Assembly (NCBI GenBank): GCA_035651755.1
Contig: DASRFA010000055.1
Coordinates: forward strand, 1-33,487
Direction: 5' to 3'
DNA: 33,487 nt
Source: DASRFA01 sp035651755
GTDB lineage: Bacteria; Desulfobacterota; Binatia; UBA12015
The notes under the pieces are model-generated. The model did not search any database. It had not been told where the DNA came from and saw only the letters and a list, made by a program, of their open reading frames with translations. Positions 7,587 to 14,079 of the stretch are shown in pieces. Position numbers and translations under genes: made by a program. The first letter of the stretch is position 1; every line of letters starts with the position of its first letter.

Positions 7587-9554
7587 CTACGCCGAGGCGC
7601 GGCCGGCGCTCGCGACTGCCGACATCGCGCCGTGCGCGAGGTCCGTCATCGCGCGCGTCTGGAACGACTCGGGCGTGAATCCCTCGTCGAGGATGCCGCG
7701 CTCGAGCCAGCCGTGGTCGCCCTTCATGAGGCGCGCGGCGACGGCGTTCTTCGCCGCGTCGTCGTTCCGCCACAGGTCCTCGAAGAGGCGATCCACGCGC
7801 CGGCGCGCGCCGCGGCAGAAGAGGTCGGCGAGCTCGACCGCGCGCTCCCCGTCCGGGTCGCGGTCGTCGAGCATGCGGCGCGCGTGCGAGCAGGCGGCCG
7901 ACATCGCGAAGAGCTCCATCACGACGTCGACGCAGCGGAAGAGGAAGCCCTGCTTCCGCTCCATCTTCGCCTGGTACACCGCCATGCCGTGGAAGCTCGA
8001 GCGCGCGAGCTTCCGCGCGCTGCGCTCGATGAAGCGGAGGTGCGTCGCGAGGCGGCCCCAGTCGCCGTACGCCGTGCGCGACGTGACGCCGCGTCCCCAG
8101 AGCTTCGGGTACCAGGACGCGTAGTACTTGAGGATCCCGGGCATTCCCTTCAGCTTGTCCGCCGCGCCCTTCTTCGGGTCGATCATGGCACCGGCGACCT
8201 CGAGGTGCTTGTCGACGGCCTCGCGCGCCATGAAGAGATGCATGATCTCGCTCGAGCCCTCGAAGATGAGGTTGATGCGGTTGTCGCGCATCAGGCGCTC
8301 GACCGGAATCGGCGTCTCGCCGCGCTCCTCGAGCGAGCGCTCGCGCTCGTAGCCGCGCCCGCCGCGGATCTGGAGCGTCTCGTCGAGGATCTCCCAAGCC
8401 CGGACGGTGTTCCACTCCTTGGCCGCGGCGGCCTCGAGGCGGATGTCGTAGCCGCCGCGATCCGCCATCGCCGCGGCGAGCTTCGAGACCGAGTCCATCG
8501 CGAACGTCGTCGCCGCCATGTCGGCGAGCTTGTGCGCGATCGCCTCGTGCTTCCAGATCGGCACGCCCCACTGCGTGCGGGCGTTCGACCAGCCGCGGCA
8601 GATCTCGACGCAGCGCTTGGCGACACCGGCGGTCGTCGCCGGAAGCGTCAAGCGTCCGGTGTTGAGCGTGATGAGCGCGATCTTGAGGCCCTTCCCCTCC
8701 TCGCCGACGAGGTTCTCGCGCGGGACCTGGACGTCGCGGAAGCTGATGACGCCGTTCCCGAGCGCCTTGAGCCCCATGAAGCGGCAGCGGTGCTCGACCT
8801 TGACGCCCGGCCAGCCGGTCTCGACGATGAAGCAGCTGATCTTCTTGGTCGCGGGGTCGCGCGCCATGACGACGAGCAGCTCCGCGAGCGTCCCGTTCGT
8901 GCACCAGAGCTTCTCGCCGTTCAGCACCCAGAAGTCGCCGCGGCGCTCGGCGGTGGTGGAGAGGCTCGCCGGATCGGAGCCGACGTGCGGCTCGGTGAGC
9001 GCGAACGCCGAGATCGCGCCCGCGGCGCAGCGCGGGAGGTACTTCTTCTTCTGCTCCTCGGTGCCGAAGAGCTTGAGCGGCTGCGGCACGCCGATCGACT
9101 GGTGCGCCGAGAGCAGCGCGGCCACGTTCGAGTCGTGGCTGCCGACCATCTGCATGACGGTCGCGTACTCGGTCACGGAGAGGCCGAGCCCGCCGTACTC
9201 GCGCGGGATCTTCATGCCGAACGTGCCGAGGCGGCGGAGCCCGTCGACGACTTCCTCCGGGTACTCGCCGGTCTCGTCGATGACGACCGGGTCGACCTTC
9301 TCGCGCAGGAACCGCCCGAGCTCCTCGTAGAAGCGCTCGAACTCCGGGCGCCGCTCGCGCGTCGTCGGGAACGGGTGCACGTGCTCGACGAGGAAGTTCC
9401 CGAGGAAGAGCTCCCGCAGGAACGTCCGTCCCGCCCACTCCTGCTCCCGCGACTCCTCGGCGACGCGTCGGGACTCTTCTTCCGTCGGCGGGCGGTGGGC
9501 CGGTGCGCCGTTCGGCTTGGGTTCGATCGACGGCTGAGCGTTGGTCGCCTGCAT
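7587..9554 (-). CDS. Acyl-CoA dehydrogenase, long VLCAD/ACAD9-like form
   Basis: A 655-residue FAD-dependent acyl-CoA dehydrogenase that introduces the alpha-beta double bond of acyl-CoA. The N-terminal helical domain includes FGMKIPREYGGLGLS. The middle beta domain has the family motif AFALTEPHVGSDPASL. The C-terminal domain has IRGGRGYERE and NLIFEGSSEIMHLF, where E432 is at the catalytic-base position used by VLCAD-type and short/medium-chain enzymes. About 200 extra residues after the core form the helical extension typical of VLCAD/ACAD9 proteins (usual core about 380 residues). Those relatives bind membranes and use long chains. GGAGGG precedes ATG 9554. No beta-oxidation partner is adjacent. 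Confidence 0.93.
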   Translation of the reverse strand: MQATNAQPSIEPKPNGAPAHRPPTEEESRRVAEESREQEWAGRTFLRELFLGNFLVEHVHPFPTTRERRPEFERFYEELGRFLREKVDPVVIDETGEYPEEVVDGLRRLGTFGMKIPREYGGLGLSVTEYATVMQMVGSHDSNVAALLSAHQSIGVPQPLKLFGTEEQKKKYLPRCAAGAISAFALTEPHVGSDPASLSTTAERRGDFWVLNGEKLWCTNGTLAELLVVMARDPATKKISCFIVETGWPGVKVEHRCRFMGLKALGNGVISFRDVQVPRENLVGEEGKGLKIALITLNTGRLTLPATTAGVAKRCVEICRGWSNARTQWGVPIWKHEAIAHKLADMAATTFAMDSVSKLAAAMADRGGYDIRLEAAAAKEWNTVRAWEILDETLQIRGGRGYERERSLEERGETPIPVERLMRDNRINLIFEGSSEIMHLFMAREAVDKHLEVAGAMIDPKKGAADKLKGMPGILKYYASWYPKLWGRGVTSRTAYGDWGRLATHLRFIERSARKLARSSFHGMAVYQAKMERKQGFLFRCVDVVMELFAMSAACSHARRMLDDRDPDGERAVELADLFCRGARRRVDRLFEDLWRNDDAAKNAVAARLMKGDHGWLERGILDEGFTPESFQTRAMTDLAHGAMSAVASAGRASA

Positions 9555-9577
9555 GCTTCCCTCCGGTGATGGGCGGT

Positions 9578-9608
9578 CGGCCGCGGACTGAGCGGCCGGC
9601 GGAGTATA
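9578..9608 (-). promoter_or_regulatory. Candidate -10 and inverted repeat upstream of the acyl-CoA dehydrogenase
   Basis: The minus strand shows TATACT at 9603-9608, five of six matches to the -10 consensus, with no convincing -35. Downstream, CGGCCGC at 9578-9584 and GCGGCCG at 9592-9598 form an inverted repeat with a 7-base spacer. It lies in the presumed 5' leader, where a repressor (for example a fatty-acid-responsive one) could act. This is speculative. Confidence 0.22.
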
Positions 9609-9636
9609 CGGTGCCGGGTAGGGCGCTCGCCACCCA

Positions 9637-9666
9637 TTCGCGGTGGGACGCGGGTCCGGGTATCGT
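9637..9666 (+). promoter_or_regulatory. Candidate leaderless promoter of the VTT-domain gene
   Basis: TTCGCG at 9637-9642, an 18-base spacer and TATCGT at 9661-9666 place the predicted transcription start exactly on the GTG at 9673. The -35 match is weak. The arrangement mirrors the other leaderless-type promoters in this window and helps choose this start. Confidence 0.25.
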
Positions 9667-9672
9667 CACCGC

Positions 9673-10215
9673 GTGGACGGCATCCTGCGCTCGCGATCGC
9701 TCGTGTGGAGCGCGGTCCTCGTCACTCTCGGCGCGGGCGCGTGGCTCTTCTTCGGCGGCGGTCCGGCCGCGCTCGCGGGCCCCCATGCGATGCTCGCGGC
9801 GGCGCTCTGGATCCCGGCGCAGGTCGTCGTCTACGTGAGCCCGCTGAGCGACCTCGTGCCCTGGCCGGTCGCGAACGGCTCGATGTACGGCCTCTGGCGG
9901 GGCGCTTCGATCACCTGGCTCGCGTGGCTCGGCGCGGGGTCGCTGCAGTACGTGATCGGCCGCCGCGCGGCGCGCGACTTCGACGTGGAGCGCGCGCTCG
10001 CGCGCCTGCCCGGTCGCCTCTCGCGCTTCCCGATCGGCCACCCTGCGGTCCTCATCGTCGGGCGCTGGGTGCCGATCTCGAGCGCGTTCCTGAACGTCGC
10101 GGCGGGGGTCGCCGGCGTGCCGTTCTGGCGCATCCTCTGGTGCACCGCGATCGGGGCGATCCCGCCTGCGCTCGTGCTGGCCGCCGTCGGCGCCGGCATC
10201 ATGCGCGCATTCTGA
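9673..10215 (+). CDS. VTT/DedA-type (TVP38/TMEM64-like) membrane protein
   Basis: A 180-residue polytopic membrane protein. Hydrophobic segments lie near 8-25, 30-50 and 70-90, and two more lie near the C-terminus. The VTT-domain features include a small-residue-rich loop (VPWPVANGSMYGLWRG) and the later GRWVPISSAFLNVAAG, matching the GRFxPxxR/GxxG-type motif of SNARE-associated/DedA proteins. Relatives act as lipid scramblases or flippases. The start is uncertain: GTG 9673 fits the promoter position, while GTG 9643 is an in-frame alternative with no ribosome site. The glutathione S-transferase follows after eleven bases, so they are probably co-transcribed. Confidence 0.8.
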   Translation: MDGILRSRSLVWSAVLVTLGAGAWLFFGGGPAALAGPHAMLAAALWIPAQVVVYVSPLSDLVPWPVANGSMYGLWRGASITWLAWLGAGSLQYVIGRRAARDFDVERALARLPGRLSRFPIGHPAVLIVGRWVPISSAFLNVAAGVAGVPFWRILWCTAIGAIPPALVLAAVGAGIMRAF

Positions 10216-10226
10216 ATTCCGCCCGG

Positions 10227-10883
10227 ATGGCGACCCTCTACGCGACGCCGCTCTCCGCGAACGGGCGGAAGGTGCTGGCGGCGGGGCGGCACCTCGGGCT
10301 CGCCGTCGACGTCCGCATCGTCGACGTCTACCGCGGCGAGGGGCGGTCGCCGGAATACCTCGCGCTCCACCCGCTCGGGAAGATCCCCGCGCTCGTCGAC
10401 GGCGATCTCGTCCTCTGGGAGTCGAACGCGATCCTGATGTACCTGAGCGAGCGCCACGCCGGCTTCCGCCTGTGGTCGCGAGACCCGGCCGAGCGCGCGG
10501 ACATCGCGCGCTGGCTCTTCTGGGAGGCGTCCGAGTGGCAGCCGGCGCTCGCGCAGATCCTGGCCGGGTTCGTCGGGCGGCTCGTCGTGCCGCAGATGGC
10601 GGCGCTGCCGCCCGTCGACGTCGACTGGGCGGACGCTCGCTTCCGGCGCGTCGCGGGCTTCCTCGAAGGACACCTGGACGGGCGGCAGTACGTCGCCGGG
10701 AGCGGCCGGGACCTCACGCTCGCCGACTTGTCGGTCGCCGGCATGATGACGTACGCGCGCGCGGCCGGGTTTCCGTCGACCGCCTTCCCGGCGCTCGCCG
10801 CGTGGTACGCGCGCATCGAGGCGCTCGAGGCCTGGCAGGCGACCGCCGCCGGTCCCTGGCGCGGCCCGGGCGCCGCGGCCTGA
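10227..10883 (+). CDS. Glutathione S-transferase family protein
   Basis: A 218-residue cytosolic GST. The N-terminal thioredoxin-fold domain begins LYATPLSANGRKV, with S10 at the likely glutathione-activating position. It continues with LGKIPALVDGDLVLWESNAI, which holds the cis-Pro and the ESxAI glutathione-binding motif. The C-terminal helical domain contains LTLADLSVAGMM, the N-capping box region. It conjugates or isomerises electrophiles, and the substrate class is not evident. CCCGG lies just before ATG 10227 with no clear Shine-Dalgarno, consistent with coupling to the VTT gene eleven bases upstream. Confidence 0.92.
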   Translation: MATLYATPLSANGRKVLAAGRHLGLAVDVRIVDVYRGEGRSPEYLALHPLGKIPALVDGDLVLWESNAILMYLSERHAGFRLWSRDPAERADIARWLFWEASEWQPALAQILAGFVGRLVVPQMAALPPVDVDWADARFRRVAGFLEGHLDGRQYVAGSGRDLTLADLSVAGMMTYARAAGFPSTAFPALAAWYARIEALEAWQATAAGPWRGPGAAA

Positions 10884-10995
10884 CCCGCGCGGCGCACAAC
10901 AGCTCGGCCGTCGCCGTGCTGAAGCGCGAGCGATAGCCGGCGACACCGGGAGCGTGGGGTCCGTACCCGCGCTTCGCTGCCGCGCGATCGCGTCC

Positions 10996-11015
10996 GGCCG
11001 CCGCGACGGGCGGCC
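10996..11015. terminator. GC hairpin between convergent GST and glucose-6-phosphate isomerase genes
   Basis: GGCCGCC at 10996-11002 pairs with GGCGGCC at 11009-11015. It lies three bases before the stop of the minus-strand isomerase and 112 bases after the GST stop. There is no T-tract. It is a plausible bidirectional terminator. Confidence 0.35.
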
Positions 11016-11018
11016 AGG

Positions 11019-12659
11019 CTAGCGTCGCAGGCGGCGGTACCTTCGGATGAGCGCGTTCGTCGAGCTGTCGTGCTCGAGCGTCGGCTCCTCCTTCGCCTGG
11101 AGCTGCGGGACGATCCGGTTCGCGAGCACCTTGCCGAGCTCGACGCCCCACTGGTCGAAGGAGTTGATGTTCCAGATCCAGCCCTGCGTGAAGACCTTGT
11201 GCTCGTAGAGCGCGACGAGCTGCCCGAGCACGTTCGGCGTGAGCTTCCCGTTCGCGAGGATCGTGTTCGTCGGATGGTTCCCGCGGAACGTCCGGTGCGG
11301 CACCTGGTGCTCGGCGACGCCCTCGGCGCGCACCTGCCCTTCGGTCTTCCCGAACGCGAGCGCCTCGGTCTGCGCGAAGTAGTTCGCCATCAGGAGATCG
11401 TGGTGGATGCCGACGTCGTTGTTCGGCTTGCAGAAGCCGATGAAGTCGGCGGGGATCAGCTTCGTGCCCTGGTGGATGAGCTGGTAGTAGGCGTGCTGGC
11501 CGTTCGTGCCGGGCGTGCCCCAGACGATCGGGCCGGTCTGGTAGTCGGTGATCGGACGGCCGTCGCGGGTCGTCGACTTGCCGTCGCTCTCCATGTCGAG
11601 CTGCTCGAAGTACGCGGAGAGCCGCTCGAGGTACTGGCTGTAGGGAAGGATCGCGACCGTCTCGGCGCCGAAGAAGTCGTCGTACCAGAGGCCGATCAGG
11701 CCGAGCAGGACCGGCATGTTGCGATCCGCGGGCGCCGTCCGGAAGTGCTCGTCCATCGCGTGGAAGCCGGCGAGCATGTCGCGGAAAGCCTCGGCGCCGA
11801 TCGCGATCATGAGCGAGAGGCCGATCGCGGAGTCGTAGCTGTAGCGACCGCCGACCCAGTCCCAGAACTCGAACATGTTCGCGGTGTCGATGCCGAATTT
11901 CTCGACCTCGGCGGCGTTCGTCGAGACGGCGACGAAGTGGTTCCGGACCGCCTTCTCGTCCTTCAGCTTCGCGAGCGACCACTCGCGCGCGGTGCGCGCG
12001 TTGTTCATGGTCTCGAGGGTCGTGAACGTCTTCGAGGCGACGATGAAGAGCGTCTCCTCCGGCTCCATGTCGCGCGTCGCCTCGACGAAGTCGGTCGCGT
12101 CCACGTTCGACACGAACTCGAAGCGGAGCGAGCGATCGCTGAACTGGCGGAGCGCCTTGTACGCCATCGCCGGACCGAGGTCGGAGCCGCCGATCCCGAT
12201 GTTGACGACGTTCCGGATGCGCTTTCCGGTGAAGCCCTTCCACTCGCCGCTCCGGACGCGCGCGGAGAACGCCGCCATCTTGTCGAGCACGGCGTGCACC
12301 TCGGGCACGACGTTCTCCCCGTCGACCTCGATCACCGCGTCGCGCGGCGCGCGCAGCGCGACGTGAAGGACGGCGCGGCCCTCCGTCACGTTGATCTTCT
12401 CGCCGCGGAACATCGCGGCGATGCCGTCCCGGAGCCTGGCGCGCTCGGCGAGCGCGAGGAGGAGGCGGATCGTCTCGTCGGTGATGCGGTTCTTCGAGTA
12501 GTCGAAGAAGAGGTCGCACGCCTCGAGCCCGAGGCGCTCGCCGCGCTTCGGGTCGTCCGCGAAGAGGTCGCGCAGGTGGAGGTCGCGGACCTTCTGGTAG
12601 TGATCCTGGAGCGCCTTCCACTCCGGCCACTCCGCCAACCGCGCCTGGTCGCTCGCCAT
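11019..12659 (-). CDS. pgi: Glucose-6-phosphate isomerase
   Basis: A 546-residue cytoplasmic enzyme that interconverts glucose 6-phosphate and fructose 6-phosphate in glycolysis and gluconeogenesis. Its length matches the long (E. coli/eukaryotic) form, and both family signatures are intact. DWVGGRYSYDSAIG lies near 268-281 and WNINSFDQWGVELGK near 495-510. NIGIGGSDLGP and VASKTFTTLETMNNA are the sugar-phosphate SIS-fold loops, and FRGNHPTNTI follows toward the C-terminus. ATG 12659 has GAGGAGGG about six bases upstream, and upstream in-frame codons lack conserved sequence. A TTGAGT/GATGCT promoter lies upstream with a leader of about 27 bases. Confidence 0.98.
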   Translation of the reverse strand: MASDQARLAEWPEWKALQDHYQKVRDLHLRDLFADDPKRGERLGLEACDLFFDYSKNRITDETIRLLLALAERARLRDGIAAMFRGEKINVTEGRAVLHVALRAPRDAVIEVDGENVVPEVHAVLDKMAAFSARVRSGEWKGFTGKRIRNVVNIGIGGSDLGPAMAYKALRQFSDRSLRFEFVSNVDATDFVEATRDMEPEETLFIVASKTFTTLETMNNARTAREWSLAKLKDEKAVRNHFVAVSTNAAEVEKFGIDTANMFEFWDWVGGRYSYDSAIGLSLMIAIGAEAFRDMLAGFHAMDEHFRTAPADRNMPVLLGLIGLWYDDFFGAETVAILPYSQYLERLSAYFEQLDMESDGKSTTRDGRPITDYQTGPIVWGTPGTNGQHAYYQLIHQGTKLIPADFIGFCKPNNDVGIHHDLLMANYFAQTEALAFGKTEGQVRAEGVAEHQVPHRTFRGNHPTNTILANGKLTPNVLGQLVALYEHKVFTQGWIWNINSFDQWGVELGKVLANRIVPQLQAKEEPTLEHDSSTNALIRRYRRLRR

Positions 12660-12686
12660 CGCACGCCCTCCTCGTCTACCCCCGGC

Positions 12687-12715
12687 AGCATCCTGCAGAC
12701 AGTCGCCTGACTCAA
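12687..12715 (-). promoter_or_regulatory. Candidate sigma-70-type promoter of pgi
   Basis: On the minus strand TTGAGT (12710-12715), a 17-base spacer and GATGCT (12687-12692). The predicted start leaves a short leader that contains the GAGGAGGG ribosome site, so this one is not leaderless. Confidence 0.4.
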
Positions 12716-12849
12716 CCGCGCGTCCCGTTCGTCGCCGAGCTGGCGAGCGCTGTTCCGCGTCGACGACTTCTTTTTTCGCCGGACGCCGGGGCACCGTGTC
12801 GATCTCGCCCGACTGCGAACGACGAGACAGTGAAGGGAGGGCACAAACG

Positions 12850-13167
12850 ATGCCCGCTGGATTCGATCTCGTGGCGCTCGCTCCGATTCCGGGGTGGTCG
12901 ACTCCGCTCGCGTTCTCGGCTCCGCTCGTCGCCGCCGGCCTCATCGGATTGCTGCTCGTGGCGGGCCTGGCGATCGCGGTCGCACGGGAGCGACCACGGG
13001 TTGCGCGTCAGGCGCCCGCGCCGAGCCCTACCAGGCGTACGCCTCGGGCGCTTCGCCGCCCGGTCCGGGCCAGATGCGGTCGAGCTTCTTCAGCGTCTCC
13101 GCCGTCAGCTCGAGCTCGAGCGCGCGCAGGTTCCCGTCGAGCTGCTCCTTCGTTCGCGGTCCGATGA
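12850..13167 (+). CDS. Possible small single-pass membrane protein
   Basis: A 105-codon frame with a good ribosome site (GGGAGGG, about seven bases before ATG 12850). Residues about 22-45 are strongly hydrophobic (PLVAAGLIGLLLVAGLAIAV) and are followed by a basic stretch, so it would be an N-out, C-in single-pass protein. Only the first 60 codons look protein-like. The rest lies antisense to the 3' end of the aldo/keto reductase and has the Arg/Ala/Ser composition of a shadow frame. No family is recognised. If it is not a gene, 12660-13027 is a 368-base gap holding only the pgi promoter and a T-run near 12772. Confidence 0.38.
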   Translation: MPAGFDLVALAPIPGWSTPLAFSAPLVAAGLIGLLLVAGLAIAVARERPRVARQAPAPSPTRRTPRALRRPVRARCGRASSASPPSARARARAGSRRAAPSFAVR

Positions 13168-13996
13168 TCGGCGCCGTCACCGCCGGATTGCGCAGCAGCC
13201 ACGCGACCGCGACGTCGGCCGGGCTCGCGCCGAGCTCGCGGCAGAGCGCCTCGTACTTCTCGAGCCGGGCGCGGTGGCGCTCGATCGCCGATTGAATGCG
13301 GTCGCTCGCGCGCCGGCCGCCCGCCGCCTTCGCGAGCGCGCCCCCGAGCAGCCCGCCCGCGAGCGGGCTCCAGGGAATCACGCCGACGCCGAGCGTGCGG
13401 CACGCCGGCAGGACCTCGAGCTCGACCGTCCGCTCCGTCAAGTTGTAGAGGCTCTGCTCGCTCACGAGGCCGAGGAAGCCGCGCCGCTCGGCGACGCCGT
13501 TCGCGCGCGCGATGTGCCAGCCCGCGAAGTTGCTGCTGCCGACGTAGATCACCTTGCCTTGACGGACGAGCAGCTCCATCGCCTCCCAGATCTCGTCCCA
13601 CGGCGTATCCCGGTCGACGTGGTGCATCTGGTAGAGGTCGATGCGATCGGTCTTGAGCCGACGCAGGCTGCCCTCGCACGCGGCGCGGATGTGGTAGGCA
13701 GAGAGGTGCTGGTCGTTCGGGCCCGAGCCCATCCGCCCGTAGACCTTCGTCGCGACCACGACGCGCTCGCGGTTCCCGCCCTGCGCGAGCCAGCGCCCGA
13801 GGATCTGCTCGGTGACGCCCTCGCCGGTGCGCCAGCCGTAGACGTTCGCCGTGTCGATGAAGTTGATCCCGGCGTCGAGCGCGCGATCGAGGATCGCGTG
13901 GCTCTCGGCCTCGCTCGCAAGCGGGCCGAAGTTCATCGTGCCGAGGCAGAGCCGGCTCACGCTGAGCCCGGTCCGACCGAGATGAGCGTATTCCAT
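13028..13996 (-). CDS. Aldo/keto reductase
   Basis: A 322-residue NADPH-dependent (alpha/beta)8 barrel oxidoreductase. The catalytic tetrad is visible: D48 in NFIDTANVYG, Y53, K84 in VVATKVYGR and H125 in LYQMHHVD. The cofactor-side motifs are VGSSNFAGWHIA, SEQSLYNL, IPWSPLAGGLL and the phosphate-binding PIIGPRTKEQL. It most resembles the bacterial general-stress/YghZ-like branch of about 320 residues. The substrate is unknown. ATG 13996 is preceded by GAGAG only, and the promoter's predicted start coincides with the ATG, so translation may be leaderless. Confidence 0.94.
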   Translation of the reverse strand: MEYAHLGRTGLSVSRLCLGTMNFGPLASEAESHAILDRALDAGINFIDTANVYGWRTGEGVTEQILGRWLAQGGNRERVVVATKVYGRMGSGPNDQHLSAYHIRAACEGSLRRLKTDRIDLYQMHHVDRDTPWDEIWEAMELLVRQGKVIYVGSSNFAGWHIARANGVAERRGFLGLVSEQSLYNLTERTVELEVLPACRTLGVGVIPWSPLAGGLLGGALAKAAGGRRASDRIQSAIERHRARLEKYEALCRELGASPADVAVAWLLRNPAVTAPIIGPRTKEQLDGNLRALELELTAETLKKLDRIWPGPGGEAPEAYAW

Positions 13997-14001
13997 CTCT
14001 C

Positions 14002-14031
14002 ACGATGCGACCCGCCATCCCGGCGAGTCAA
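14002..14031 (-). promoter_or_regulatory. Candidate leaderless promoter of the aldo/keto reductase
   Basis: The minus strand reads TTGACT (14026-14031), an 18-base spacer, then CATCGT (14002-14007), five bases before the ATG. The flanks are shared with the promoter at 27512-27541: CCTTGACTCG, 13 bases, TCGCATCGT, identical blocks at identical spacing. Confidence 0.5.
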
Positions 14032-14079
14032 GGAGGTCGACAGCTAACGATCTCGCCGCGCTCGGCCGACGATGGAGCG

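Noticed and set aside
4998..9569. 1523-codon plus-strand frame
   Set aside because: It runs through the peptidase in another frame and antisense through the acyl-CoA dehydrogenase. Its length reflects the lack of AT-rich stop codons only.
12765..12780. T-run as a rho-independent terminator
   Set aside because: No stable hairpin precedes it on either strand, and both neighbouring genes start rather than end here.
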